Part shown: one piece after another, positions 34,399 to 43,654 of the stretch
How the letters are laid out: the number at the start of each line of letters is the position of its first letter
Position numbering within the stretch: the first letter of the stretch is position 1
Source of the DNA: Peredibacter starrii
Lineage (GTDB): Bacteria; Bdellovibrionota; Bacteriovoracia; Bacteriovoracales; Bacteriovoracaceae
Assembly (NCBI RefSeq): GCF_034259205.1
Contig: NZ_CP139487.1
Span: 1,550,001-1,614,000, forward strand
Direction of reading: 5' to 3'
DNA: 64,000 nucleotides
Translations under genes and position numbers: made by a program
The notes under the pieces: generated by a model
What the model was told of the DNA's origin: nothing
The model's input: the letters and a program-made list of their open reading frames with translations, nothing else
The model's database searches: none

Positions 34399-35538
34399 AT
34401 GGAATCAATTTTAACGGCCTATTCGAATAATCAAGATGAGGACAAGGCATGCGAAGAGCTCTCTCAGAAACTGCATGGAAAAGATGCGAAGTTAAACTTC
34501 CTTTTTTGTTCCCGTTCTTATGATCCGGCAAAAATGTCTGCTGCGTTCAATAAGCACTTTAATGCCTCGACGATAGGTAGTACCACTGCTGGAGAAATTT
34601 CTCCTGAGGGGTTCTCAGACGATAGCATTGTGGGCATTTCCTTTCATGGAGATGAGTTTGAATCTGATTTAATTTCGATTCCCGATCTTAACGATGAAAA
34701 TGAAGAAGCTATCATTGATCTAAAAAAGCAATTCCATGCCATTCAGGCACGCCACGAGAAGTCTCTAAAAACAGGTAAGACTTTTGCCGTACTCTTAATT
34801 GACGGTCTTTCTGTACAGGAAGAAGAGTATGTCTCTATTATTGATGACATCCTGAAAGGAGTGCCACTGATCGGTGGTTCTGCCAGTGATAAACTTGAGT
34901 TCAAATCGACCCTCGTTTATTCAAATGGTGTCCTTCAGGAAAACACAGCAACTTTGGCGATCATTACAACCACCATCCCATTCGAGATATTCAAAGTTCA
35001 GCACTTTATGGAAACGGATAAACGGTTTGTCATTACAAATGCCGATCCTAAGACGCGTACTGTTCATGAAATTGAAGGTTATCCTGCGGGACAGTTTTAT
35101 GCAGATCTTTTAGGTGTACAGCTTTCTGATTTGAGCCCGACTGTTTTTTCAAAGAATCCTGTTATGCTCAAAATGGGCGACGACTATTATGTTCGAAGCA
35201 TCCAAAAGATGAATCCCGATCTTAGTTTGACCTTCTACTGTGCAATTGACAGTGGTCTGGTGCTAAGACTTGGATCATTAAAATCCCTGCATGAAACAAC
35301 GAGTGATTTCTTTATGGACCTGGCCAATAATCTGGGTGGTTTCAAGACCTGTATATTCTTTGAGTGTATCCTACGTCGTTTAGAAATTATGGAGATGTCA
35401 CAAGAGGAACGGGATCGCATAACTGAGTTATACAGAAAAAATAATGCCCTGGGGTTTCATACTTTTGGAGAGCAGTTTGGAGGAGTTCACGTTAATCAAA
35501 CCTTAACTGGAGTGGCGTTTGGAAAAAGAAGAGTCTGA
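34399..35538 (+). CDS. FIST-domain sensory protein
   Basis: A 379-residue soluble protein. The FIST N domain covers about 20-200: KLNFLFCSRSYDPAKM, then STIGSTTAGEISPEGFSDDSIVG and GLSVQEEEYVSIIDDILKGVPLIGGSASD. The FIST C domain (about 210-370) has FFECILRR and GFHTFGEQFGGVHVNQTLTGVAFG. The family binds small ligands such as amino acids and feeds signalling proteins. Its 3' end overlaps a histidine kinase by 20 bases, so it is likely the kinase's input module carried as a separate polypeptide. No response regulator lies next to it. Confidence 0.9.
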   Translation: MESILTAYSNNQDEDKACEELSQKLHGKDAKLNFLFCSRSYDPAKMSAAFNKHFNASTIGSTTAGEISPEGFSDDSIVGISFHGDEFESDLISIPDLNDENEEAIIDLKKQFHAIQARHEKSLKTGKTFAVLLIDGLSVQEEEYVSIIDDILKGVPLIGGSASDKLEFKSTLVYSNGVLQENTATLAIITTTIPFEIFKVQHFMETDKRFVITNADPKTRTVHEIEGYPAGQFYADLLGVQLSDLSPTVFSKNPVMLKMGDDYYVRSIQKMNPDLSLTFYCAIDSGLVLRLGSLKSLHETTSDFFMDLANNLGGFKTCIFFECILRRLEIMEMSQEERDRITELYRKNNALGFHTFGEQFGGVHVNQTLTGVAFGKRRV

Positions 35539-36796
35539 GAAAGTCGAACAACTCTTAAAAGAAATTGAGCGACTTAAAAAAGTTAACTCAGCCCTAATGG
35601 ACCGAGTGGAAGGTAGACTCTCTTCGGGGAAAGGTCCGTTTTCTTTGTTTGAGAAAAACGTCAATCTGGCCTCACAGGTCAAAGAAAGAACCATTGAATT
35701 AGAAGAACTGACTCTTGCCTTGAAACATGAGAAGAACAAACTCTCAGGTATCATTCAAACTCTTCCAGGTAGTATCATCATCTTCAACAAGAATTTCCAC
35801 GTTGATAGTTCCTTTGATACTTTGCTTGAAACCAGTTTTATTCCCAAGCATGGACTTGTACTGGGAGAAGTCGTTGGTGAGGAATTAAGTGAGATTGTTA
35901 AGAGTCATGTTAATAGAATAGATAAGAACCATGAAGTTGTACTTTTTGACTTCTTCACCGAAATTAATGGCAGGGAAGTCAGTTATATGTGTTCGGTCTC
36001 TAGCCGCGATCTTCATCAATATATCCTTTACATCCAAGACAATACTGAAAAGTACATGCAGGACCGAGTGATTAAAAACCAAGAAGCGAAGATCCTTCAG
36101 TCATCGAAGCTTGCTTCCCTTGGGGAAATGGCCGCAGGAGTTGCCCACGAAATTAATAACCCCCTTGCCGTGATTGATGTGGCAACTGAAAGTCTTAAGA
36201 AGCAGATCAAGCGAAACAATATTAACAATCCATCCATCATCAATATGGTGAATGTGATTGAGTCCACGGTGGCAAGAATTTCTAAAATCATCACGGTGAT
36301 GAGAACCATCTCCAGAGAAAGTCCTAACTTCCATAAGGAAGATGTTTTTTTAATGGATATTATCAATGATGTTTTTGCTCTTTGTGCTGAGAAGTTTAAG
36401 CACAATAGTGTTGATTTAAGATTAACCATACCGCCATCAATGCTTAAGCATGTCATCTATTGTGATAGGATCCAAATCTCTCAAGTCCTTTTGAACCTAC
36501 TCAACAATGCCTTTGATGCCATTGAAGGGGATAAGGGTGCATGGATCCACGTCGGTTTTGTAGATAATCTTACTCACGACTATATTCAGGTAGAAAATAG
36601 CGGAAAACGCATCCCTGAAAGCATTGTTCCTAAGATTTTTAATCCTTTCTTTACTACTAAAGAAGTGGGGAAAGGTACCGGGCTCGGTCTTTCTATTTCA
36701 AAATCTATTATGGAAAATCATTTAGGCAGCATAGAACTTGCGGCCACAGAACACACTCGTTTTGTATTGAAACTTCCGAAGCGATCGTCTTTATGA
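35519..36796 (+). CDS. sensor histidine kinase (cytoplasmic, PAS-like)
   Basis: A 425-residue kinase. An N-terminal coiled coil (about 1-75) precedes a PAS-like domain (80-180). The HisKA box SLGEMAAGVAHEINNPLAV has His210. HATPase motifs are NLLNNAFDAIEG (N box), VENSGKRIPE (G1-like) and GKGTGLGLSISKSIM (G2). There is no transmembrane segment. It starts at TTG 35519 with GGAG upstream, within the FIST gene, so the sensor and kinase are translationally linked. The partner response regulator is not in the window. Confidence 0.9.
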   Translation: MEKEESEKVEQLLKEIERLKKVNSALMDRVEGRLSSGKGPFSLFEKNVNLASQVKERTIELEELTLALKHEKNKLSGIIQTLPGSIIIFNKNFHVDSSFDTLLETSFIPKHGLVLGEVVGEELSEIVKSHVNRIDKNHEVVLFDFFTEINGREVSYMCSVSSRDLHQYILYIQDNTEKYMQDRVIKNQEAKILQSSKLASLGEMAAGVAHEINNPLAVIDVATESLKKQIKRNNINNPSIINMVNVIESTVARISKIITVMRTISRESPNFHKEDVFLMDIINDVFALCAEKFKHNSVDLRLTIPPSMLKHVIYCDRIQISQVLLNLLNNAFDAIEGDKGAWIHVGFVDNLTHDYIQVENSGKRIPESIVPKIFNPFFTTKEVGKGTGLGLSISKSIMENHLGSIELAATEHTRFVLKLPKRSSL

Positions 36797-37000
36797 ATTT
36801 GCGGCAGCGGCCTCAAGTTTCTTGAACTTTAAACCTGATCTGATGAGAAGATCTTCGACAGTGCTTTCAAAGTCGACTTCTGTATGGATGGTATTTCCTC
36901 GAACGATAATCTTAGTGCCCATTGCTTTAACAATAGAATCTTGAATACGACGTCTTTTAAAATCCGGCTCGAGCTTGTCCAACTCAAATACAACTTTCAT
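36791..37000 (-). CDS. small hypothetical protein
   Basis: A 69-residue basic protein: MKVVFELDKLEPDFKRRRIQ, then VKAMGTKIIVRGNTIHTEVDF and a helical tail. It reads as a small alpha/beta domain without cysteine or signal. AGGAGC precedes the start. It converges with the kinase gene, overlapping by six bases. The family is not recognised. Confidence 0.55.
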   Translation of the reverse strand: MKVVFELDKLEPDFKRRRIQDSIVKAMGTKIIVRGNTIHTEVDFESTVEDLLIRSGLKFKKLEAAAANS

Positions 37001-37089
37001 GCATGCTCCTGATATTAAATATTATCAAGGCATCTCTAAATTAGGGGAACACAAGAAAGCTTAAAAAATGCTCCAAGTGCTCACTTTTA

Positions 37090-38487
37090 CTAGTCTTCAG
37101 AAACCACAGGGACTTCTTTCTCAGCAACTTCGGCCAAATTCAGCTGGCCAAAAATCCAGGCAGAAGTACAGGTAAGTGCACCCATACAGAAAAAGGTCAT
37201 ATGGAATGCTCGAAGCATTTCATGGTTAGCAAGAAAAGTTGAAAGAAGAGAACTGGCGGCAGCGACTGAGAAACTCATACTGAGCATTTGAACCATTGAG
37301 AACATTGTATTGCCGTGACTCGAAAGACGTTTCTCCAAGTCTTTCATCGTAAGAGTATTCATGGCCGTGAACTGCATAGAGTTGAAGGCACCGAAGATAA
37401 AGAACTGGAGCATGCGAAGATACTCATTACCAAAATTACTCGTGAAGTAGAAACTTGCAATACCAATACCAACGAGAATGGTGTTGCCCATAAGGAACTT
37501 GCGATAACCGAATCGGTTCACCAAAGGCAGTACAACTTTTTTCGCCAGGATCGCTGCAAAGGCAAGTGGAAGCATGGCCATGCCGGATTCCATCGGAGAG
37601 TAGCCAAGACTTGTTTGCAAGAACAGTGGCAATAGGAAAGGCATACACCCTGTACCAATTCGCGCGAAGAGATTTCCCAAAATACCAATGCTGTAAGTTC
37701 TAGTTTTGAACAATTCCAGAGAAAGAAGAGAGTCGTGATTTTTGGCCGCTTTCAAGCCATAGGACACGAGTGAAGCGAGGCCAAAGATAAATAAAAAGAG
37801 GATCACCCCATTAGAATATTGTTTCTCAGAAATTGCATCGAAGGCCACAGACACACACACCATGAAGATGGCGAGTTGTAAAAAACCGAGGATGTCGAAC
37901 TTCCTCTTAATAATGAAATCATCCTGAGGCATGGCCTTGTAAGTAGCAAAGCAGCCAATGATCCCAATTGGAATGTTAATAAGGAAGATCCAATGCCACG
38001 AAAAATATTGAACGATCCATCCACCAAGAGTTGGGCCAATGAGTGGTCCAATCAACGCTGGCATGGTCACAAAACTTAGGGCCGGAAGATATTTGTCGCC
38101 AGGAAAAGCGCGAAGTACGGCAAGGCGACCAACCGGTAACAACATCGAGCCACCCGCGCCCTGAAGGACACGCGCGAACACTAACCAATTAAGCGTTGGT
38201 GCCATGGCACACATTAAAGAACTCAATGTAAATGTAATGATGGCGCCGAGATAAACACGTTTTGTTCCAAAGCGATCAGTGAGCCAACCAGATAAAGGAA
38301 TTAATACTGCAAGAGTAAGAGCGTAGCTGATGATCACGAGCTGCATAGAGAAAGGACTTTTCCCCAGGTCTCGTGCCATTGATGAAAGGGCCGTGTTAAC
38401 GATAGTTGAGTCGAGGGTTTCCATAAAGAAACCGATGGCCACGAGCCAGAGAAGTGTCCTGTCTGATGAGGAACTTTTCATGCTCAC
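37090..38487 (-). CDS. DHA2/EmrB-QacA-type multidrug MFS transporter
   Basis: A 465-residue inner-membrane protein with about 14 hydrophobic helices. MFS motifs: DSTIVNTALSSMARDL (DHA-type motif D1), GWLTDRFGTKRVYLGA (motif A) and RVLQGAGGSMLLPVGRLAV (motif B). The GTG start at 38487 has AGGAG six bases upstream. It probably exports drugs or toxic compounds using the proton gradient. There is no adjacent regulator. Confidence 0.92.
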   Translation of the reverse strand: MSMKSSSSDRTLLWLVAIGFFMETLDSTIVNTALSSMARDLGKSPFSMQLVIISYALTLAVLIPLSGWLTDRFGTKRVYLGAIITFTLSSLMCAMAPTLNWLVFARVLQGAGGSMLLPVGRLAVLRAFPGDKYLPALSFVTMPALIGPLIGPTLGGWIVQYFSWHWIFLINIPIGIIGCFATYKAMPQDDFIIKRKFDILGFLQLAIFMVCVSVAFDAISEKQYSNGVILFLFIFGLASLVSYGLKAAKNHDSLLSLELFKTRTYSIGILGNLFARIGTGCMPFLLPLFLQTSLGYSPMESGMAMLPLAFAAILAKKVVLPLVNRFGYRKFLMGNTILVGIGIASFYFTSNFGNEYLRMLQFFIFGAFNSMQFTAMNTLTMKDLEKRLSSHGNTMFSMVQMLSMSFSVAAASSLLSTFLANHEMLRAFHMTFFCMGALTCTSAWIFGQLNLAEVAEKEVPVVSED

Positions 38488-38537
38488 ATCCTACTCCTGT
38501 TGTTGCCGTCCCACAATCGTAGGATTATATTTTCTTT

Positions 38538-39476
38538 GTGACACTTGCACATTTCATCATACCGATTGCTGCACTTCTTAGTTTAACTCCTTGGATTTCA
38601 TCTGGTGTCGCTCTTGTTATGGGACTTGTGATTGCTCTTTCCATCGGCAATCCTTACATTTTAAAAATAAAAAACTGGACCCATAAACTCCTTGCCATCT
38701 CAGTAATCGGACTAGGGGCAGGAATGGATCTCGGAGTAATTGCAAAAGCAACAAAGGATGGATTCGCTTTCACAGTCATCAGCATCTCAGGCACATTTAT
38801 CGTTGGAATGATTCTCGGAAAACTTCTTAAAACAGAAAAAGATACTTCATTATTAGTTACAGTCGGTACTGCCATTTGTGGTGGCAGTGCCATCGCTGCT
38901 GTCGCCCCCGTTATTCGGGCCAAGCATCATGAGGTCACGGTTTCTCTTGGAATTGTGTTCTTATTGAATGCTGCTGCTTTATTTATTTTTCCAGCAGTAG
39001 GGCACTACTTTCATTTAACACAATGGCAGTTTGGCGTCTGGAGTGCACTTGCAATTCACGACACGAGTTCGGTTGTAGGCTCTACACTGCAATTTGGAGC
39101 TGAGGCCCTGTCAATTGGAACAACCGTAAAACTCACTCGAGCTCTTTGGATCATACCGGTTGCGATGATGGTGAGCCTTTGGGGTTCTAAGACGAATAAA
39201 GAAGAAAACGGTGAGAAACAAAAGGCCAAGCGTCCTTGGTTTATTCTGGGCTTCATTATTGCCGCAAGTCTTGTGACTTTCTTTCCTGAATTAAAACCTG
39301 TTGGTCACTTTGTTGAAGGTCTATCAAGAAAGCTGATGGTTCTGACACTGTTTTTTATTGGGTCCGGATTAAATCGCGAAACCATTCGCAATGTGGGAAT
39401 CAAGCCATTTATTCAAGGTGTGGTTCTTTGGATTATTGTGGCGGGAACTTCGTTGTTCTTTATTAGTTTAAGTTAA
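38538..39476 (+). CDS. YeiH-family (UPF0324) putative sulfate exporter
   Basis: A 312-residue membrane protein with about nine to ten hydrophobic segments. Conserved family segments: KLLAISVIGLGAGMDLG, VGTAICGGSAIAAVAPVIRAK, HDTSSVVGSTLQFG. The GTG start at 38538 lies 50 bases from the divergent MFS start. YeiH relatives have been described as sulfonate or sulfate related, without firm proof. Confidence 0.88.
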   Translation: MTLAHFIIPIAALLSLTPWISSGVALVMGLVIALSIGNPYILKIKNWTHKLLAISVIGLGAGMDLGVIAKATKDGFAFTVISISGTFIVGMILGKLLKTEKDTSLLVTVGTAICGGSAIAAVAPVIRAKHHEVTVSLGIVFLLNAAALFIFPAVGHYFHLTQWQFGVWSALAIHDTSSVVGSTLQFGAEALSIGTTVKLTRALWIIPVAMMVSLWGSKTNKEENGEKQKAKRPWFILGFIIAASLVTFFPELKPVGHFVEGLSRKLMVLTLFFIGSGLNRETIRNVGIKPFIQGVVLWIIVAGTSLFFISLS

Positions 39477-40391
39477 AACTGTCGCTAATACTGAAATCAA
39501 ACTCTCATCATAGAACTGACCGTTCTTTTCAAAAAATGGATCAATCGCCTGTGCGGCCAAAAGATTTTCTTCAAAACAAAAGTGATCAAAAGCATTCACC
39601 ATACTTAGGATCTGATAGGTGAGTGGCTTCTTGAAGAGATTTACTTTCTCTGGATAGCCGCGGCCTTCACCTTTTTCTTCGTGAGCAGCAATCAGACCTA
39701 GAATTCTCGGATTGATATAAGGTTTACCGGCCAGCATATCAGCACCATCCTGAGGATGGTTCTTGTATTGTTTTTGCTCGGCGGGAGTGAATTCTGCCCA
39801 TGGTTTCATGTAATTGAACTTCAGACGATTCTTTCCAATATCATGAAGAAGAGCGGCAATACCAAGTTCAAAAATTTCCGTCTTATCTTCGAGACCCGCT
39901 TTTGCAGCCACTGCCAGGCAAAGACTACTGACGGTAGCAGCATGATGGTTATTATCCATCGATACTCCAGCAGAGGCGAGAATGCTCTTTAAAGCACCTT
40001 TCTCCGTGGATAAGAACTCGCTCACTTTTTCGAATTGTTTTTTCTGCTTATTGAAGCCAGATTCAGTTTCAAGAATTCGCTCAGCGTTTTCAGCGGCTGT
40101 GATAAGAGAGTCGTGAGCAATGGAGCCTTTCGAAGCGATATCGAGATTGCTGTTTTTAAGAACTGAAAGTCCGCTTTCCAGATAAGAAAGGTAGGCATCT
40201 TCGTCGGCCGTCTTGATAAAAACCTTTCTCACACCATGAGATTTAAGCTTTTTCTGACGTTCTCCTTCAAGTTCTTCGTTACAATGAATATAATGAACGT
40301 ACCGAGTGGTTAATTTTAGATATAAATCAAAAGTTATCGCCTCGTCTGGACGAATAGTATTTAACCGGACTGGAAAAAAGTCATCAAGCAT
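39468..40391 (-). CDS. HD-GYP-like phosphodiesterase-fold protein
   Basis: A 307-residue cytoplasmic protein. The N-terminal part (about 1-130) is a regulatory domain found in related proteins. The HD domain has LLHDIGKNRLKF, NHPQDGADML, then IAAHEEKGEGRGYP. The last motif keeps His and GYP, but the canonical HHExxDGxGYP is altered to HEEKGEGRGYP (His-to-Glu, Asp-to-Glu). Cyclic-di-GMP hydrolysis is thus possible but not assured. Its ATG shares base 40391 with the potential TTG start of the divergent gene, an extremely tight divergent start. Confidence 0.82.
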   Translation of the reverse strand: MLDDFFPVRLNTIRPDEAITFDLYLKLTTRYVHYIHCNEELEGERQKKLKSHGVRKVFIKTADEDAYLSYLESGLSVLKNSNLDIASKGSIAHDSLITAAENAERILETESGFNKQKKQFEKVSEFLSTEKGALKSILASAGVSMDNNHHAATVSSLCLAVAAKAGLEDKTEIFELGIAALLHDIGKNRLKFNYMKPWAEFTPAEQKQYKNHPQDGADMLAGKPYINPRILGLIAAHEEKGEGRGYPEKVNLFKKPLTYQILSMVNAFDHFCFEENLLAAQAIDPFFEKNGQFYDESLISVLATVLT

Positions 40392-40402
40392 TGGAGATTC
40401 TC

Positions 40403-40918
40403 TTGGAGCAACTCGATAAGGAAATTATAGAGGCTTTTCAGAGTGAAGCAAATGAACTTCTTAAAGAGCTCAAAGTAGTGGTCGAACAAATCGAAGACTC
40501 GGGTGATGTATTTCCTAAGACCCTTCTGGAGGAATTCGCCAATAAGACCGATCGTCTAATGGGAACAGCGAAAACTTTCGAGGCCATGTGTCCGGGGCAC
40601 AAGGTATTTTTTCAGATCGGGAAGTTCTGTGAGCTTTGTAAGGCCACAGGTTACAAAGCATCTACCCTGAATCATCTTCAACTAATTCCAATATTTTCGG
40701 CCTTTTGGGCGGATACACTGGACATGCTGGAAGAGCTTTGCAACAACATTGAGACAGCAGAGAAGGTAGAAGAGGTCACTCGCTCATTTGCCCCTATGTT
40801 ACAAAAGCGTTTGATTTGGCTCGCTCAGCAGATTGTTTCCCTGACCAAAGGGGCCAATGCTGATCAGGCAATCATTAACGTCGATGGTCTCTTGAAGAAA
40901 ATGGGAATCGACGTTTAG
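40403..40918 (+). CDS. Hpt-like helical protein with Asp in place of His
   Basis: A 171-residue helical protein starting at TTG 40403 with TGGAG upstream. Residues 1-62 look like a histidine-phosphotransfer domain: IIEAFQSEANELLKEL and then ANKTDRLMGTAKTFEA. This resembles the HTLKGSAxM motif with Asp50 at the position of the phosphorylated His. The rest has two cysteines (CELC) and several helices. It is divergent from the HD-GYP-like gene. It may be a non-phosphorylatable Hpt mimic that binds response regulators or CheA-type partners. The function is inferred only from the motif. Confidence 0.55.
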   Translation: MEQLDKEIIEAFQSEANELLKELKVVVEQIEDSGDVFPKTLLEEFANKTDRLMGTAKTFEAMCPGHKVFFQIGKFCELCKATGYKASTLNHLQLIPIFSAFWADTLDMLEELCNNIETAEKVEEVTRSFAPMLQKRLIWLAQQIVSLTKGANADQAIINVDGLLKKMGIDV

Positions 40919-40932
40919 TTACCGGAGTAAAT

Positions 40933-42228
40933 GTGTCCGACTTTAAAAATCTTGGTTTAAGTAATGAGCTTGCGCAAAATTTAGCGGAGCTAAAATATGT
41001 ATCTCCAACTCCGATTCAATCTGAGGCCATTCCTTTAATACTTAAAGGTCATGATCTTTTGGGAATTGCCCAAACTGGAACGGGAAAATCTGCGGCCTTT
41101 TTACTTCCAATTATTCAGCAAACAAACAATTGTGAAGTCAGAAAAGCTGAGCCCTTGGTGTTGATCCTCGCGCCAACTCGCGAGCTATGTATTCAGATTG
41201 ATGAGTCCATTCAGGCCTATGCCAAAAATCTCTCATTAAAAAGTTGTGCGATCTTTGGTGGAGTGGAGCAAGAAGGACAAGTGAAGCGCTTACAAGAAGG
41301 AGTGCAGATTGTTGTTGCTACTCCGGGACGCTTACTTGATTTGGTAGAGCAGAAGTTGCTCCGTCTGGCAAAGGTTGAATCATTCGTTCTGGATGAAGCA
41401 GATCGTATGCTCGATATGGGTTTCATTGATGATATTAACTTTATCCTCGAGAAACTGACCGAGCGAAAGCAGACGATGCTTTTCTCTGCGACCATGCCTG
41501 CTGAAATTCAGAAACTCGCTTCAACAATTCTTCGCGATCCTAAGACGGTAGAGGTAACTCCAGTTTCATCAGTCGCAAAGAACATCGAGCAGAAGGTCAT
41601 CTTCTGTAAAAAAACAGAAAAGTTTCAGTTACTCAAAAAGATTCTGAAGGAAGAAGAAATTGAATTGGTTCTCGTTTTTGCGAAAACCAAAAACATCGTT
41701 GATAACATCGTTGAGTATCTTGCCCAAAACCGAAGGGCAGCACGTGCCATTCATGGTGATAAAACACAGGAAGAGCGTGAACGAGCAATTCTTCACTTTA
41801 AAGAAAAGGTCGTTAAGATTCTTGTGGCAACAGATATTGCCTCACGTGGAATTGATATCGATGGTGTGAGCCACGTTATTAATTTTGATATTCCTATCGA
41901 TCCAGAAAGTTACGTTCACCGTATTGGAAGAACCGCTCGTGCTGGTAAGGCCGGGATCGCCATTTCATTTTGTGATGAAGAAGAAAAGCCGAGCCTGGAG
42001 AAAATCCAAAAACTTTCGGCCATTAAGTTCAAGACTGAGAAATTCCATGGCGGCGGCGGTGAAGGCTATAAAGTCAAAGCAGTGGCCAAGAAAACCACAG
42101 CGCCAACTCCCGGAAAAAGTCAGGAAAAGAACGCTTGGCTTGATCACTCAAAGCGCCAAACACTTCAAAGTGATGGGTCTAAACGAGTGCATCCTGGTAT
42201 GAAAAACAATAAGAAGAAAAGAAGATAG
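40933..42228 (+). CDS. DEAD-box RNA helicase (RhlE-like)
   Basis: A 431-residue helicase. Ordered motifs: Q motif (YVSPTPIQSEAIP), I (AQTGTGKS), Ia (PTRELCIQ), GG, Ib (TPGRLLDL), II (DEAD), III (SAT), IV (VLVFAKTK), V (TDIASRGIDIDGV), VI (HRIGRTARAGKAG). The C terminus is a Lys-rich tail, common in RhlE-type cold-shock helicases. The GTG start at 40933 has GGAG upstream, 14 bases after the Hpt-like gene. It is predicted to remodel RNA, for example in ribosome assembly or decay. Confidence 0.94.
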   Translation: MSDFKNLGLSNELAQNLAELKYVSPTPIQSEAIPLILKGHDLLGIAQTGTGKSAAFLLPIIQQTNNCEVRKAEPLVLILAPTRELCIQIDESIQAYAKNLSLKSCAIFGGVEQEGQVKRLQEGVQIVVATPGRLLDLVEQKLLRLAKVESFVLDEADRMLDMGFIDDINFILEKLTERKQTMLFSATMPAEIQKLASTILRDPKTVEVTPVSSVAKNIEQKVIFCKKTEKFQLLKKILKEEEIELVLVFAKTKNIVDNIVEYLAQNRRAARAIHGDKTQEERERAILHFKEKVVKILVATDIASRGIDIDGVSHVINFDIPIDPESYVHRIGRTARAGKAGIAISFCDEEEKPSLEKIQKLSAIKFKTEKFHGGGGEGYKVKAVAKKTTAPTPGKSQEKNAWLDHSKRQTLQSDGSKRVHPGMKNNKKKRR

Positions 42229-42297
42229 AGTTTTTGAGTCGGAACTCTTGCGCCTAAATTGATGAGCTTAACTTAAAACAGTGAGCTATCATTTCTT

Positions 42298-42831
42298 ATG
42301 GCAAGAAAGACTATCTATACCATCGGTCATTCTACACATCCCACTCGCGAGTTCATGAAGATTCTGAAGAGCTACGGCATCGAGCTCTTAGTAGACGTAA
42401 GGCACTATCCAGGATCTCGGCACTGTCCACAATTCGGAAAAGCTCGCTTAAGAAAGAATCTCGAAAGAAATGGAATCCAGTATAAGCACTTACTGGCTTT
42501 AGGCGGAAGAAGGAGAGTGGATAAGGAATCCGAGCTCAATGTGGGATGGAGAAGTCCTCAGTTTCGAGGATATGCCGATTACATGCAGACACAGGAATTC
42601 AAAGAGGGATTGAAAGAACTCATGAATCTCGCCTCAAAATCGAAAGTCGCCATTATGTGCTCTGAAGCAGTTCCCTGGAGATGCCACCGTTCTATGATTG
42701 GAGACGCTTTACTGAGCTATCGCTTTCTTGTGTTGGATATCTTAAGCGACAAAATTGTTCGACCTCATAATTTAACATCATTTGCAGAAGTTCATGGCAA
42801 AATTATTACTTATCCTGAACAAGCAGCTTAA
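42298..42831 (+). CDS. DUF488 family protein
   Basis: A 177-residue protein. IYTIGHSTHPTREFMKIL (residues 6-23), VDVRHYPGSRHCPQFGK, the GGRR motif, and MCSEAVPWRCHRSMIGDAL with conserved Cys and His residues are DUF488 hallmarks. The function of the family is unknown; some members are tied to stress operons. It is alone on the plus strand, with a four-base gap to a convergent gene. Confidence 0.92.
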   Translation: MARKTIYTIGHSTHPTREFMKILKSYGIELLVDVRHYPGSRHCPQFGKARLRKNLERNGIQYKHLLALGGRRRVDKESELNVGWRSPQFRGYADYMQTQEFKEGLKELMNLASKSKVAIMCSEAVPWRCHRSMIGDALLSYRFLVLDILSDKIVRPHNLTSFAEVHGKIITYPEQAA

Positions 42832-42835
42832 AAAG

Positions 42836-43240
42836 CTATTTCTTCCTTTTTGAACGATGGACCTGTACATCCTCAATTCTTTTCTCTGTCTTTTTATGAT
42901 ACGCAAGCAATTCCTTGTGGACCTTGTCTAACTCTTCGTCACTTAGTGCCTCCAGTTCGATCATTTGATTTCTAGCATGTTTATTTGCCCGTATGAGTTC
43001 ATCAAGTTTCAGGTGAATCGCGCGAGCATCACGATTTTGTGTATTTTGAATCAGGAAGACCATTAGGAAAGTAATGATGGTAGTACCCGTATTGATGATG
43101 AGTTGCCAGGTGTCTGAGTAACCAAAGAATGGACCCGAAAAAATCCAGGTAATAATAGTGAGGAGGGCCACACCGAATGTGTAAGGGGAACCGCAGATTA
43201 ATGAGACTTTAGAGGCGAATTTATGAAAACGATCTTTCAT
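42836..43240 (-). CDS. low-affinity iron-permease family protein (PF04120-type)
   Basis: A 134-residue membrane protein with two hydrophobic helices (about 20-40 and 47-66) linked by FSGPFFGYSDTWQLIINTGTTI. The tail QNTQNRDARAIHLKLDELI and a charged helix complete the family pattern. The family name comes from yeast Fet4-like proteins; iron transport in bacteria has not been shown for such short members. The ORF starts 42 bases before the csaA start on the opposite strand. Confidence 0.88.
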   Translation of the reverse strand: MKDRFHKFASKVSLICGSPYTFGVALLTIITWIFSGPFFGYSDTWQLIINTGTTIITFLMVFLIQNTQNRDARAIHLKLDELIRANKHARNQMIELEALSDEELDKVHKELLAYHKKTEKRIEDVQVHRSKRKK

Positions 43241-43282
43241 TCTGAAACTTTATGTTATGCTGAAACTAAGAAGGAATACGCT

Positions 43283-43654
43283 ATGCACGTAACACATGAT
43301 TCTACTGCACCTGCTTCTCCCAATATCACTTTCGAGGACTTCTTAAAGGTTGATATTAGGATCGGAACCATCATTTCTGCCAATCCATTTCCTGAGGCCA
43401 GGAAACCGGCCTATCAACTCCTGATTGATTTTGGTGGAACTATTGGTAAGAAGAAATCCAGTGCTCAAATCACAACTCAGTATTCTTTGGATGAATTGGT
43501 AGGAAGACAAATAGCGGCCGTTGTGAATTTTCCACCAAGGCAAATTGGAAAGTTTATGTCAGAGGTCTTAACTTTAGGTTTTCCAAATGAGAATGGGGAA
43601 GTGATCTTGTTCTCACCAGATAAAGCTGTTCCCAACGGCGCCCGCTTATTCTAA
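43283..43654 (+). CDS. csaA: CsaA-like tRNA-binding domain protein
   Basis: A 123-residue protein. The start at 43283 has GAAGGAA upstream; the frame runs to 43223 but that segment lacks homology. The sequence NITFEDFLKVDIRIGTIISANPFPEARKPAYQLLIDFG, then KKKSSAQITTQYSLDELVGRQIAAVVNFPPRQIG, is the OB-fold tRNA-binding domain of CsaA, a small dimeric protein with chaperone-like effects on secretion. It converges with soxR, overlapping by nine bases. Confidence 0.93.
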   Translation: MHVTHDSTAPASPNITFEDFLKVDIRIGTIISANPFPEARKPAYQLLIDFGGTIGKKKSSAQITTQYSLDELVGRQIAAVVNFPPRQIGKFMSEVLTLGFPNENGEVILFSPDKAVPNGARLF

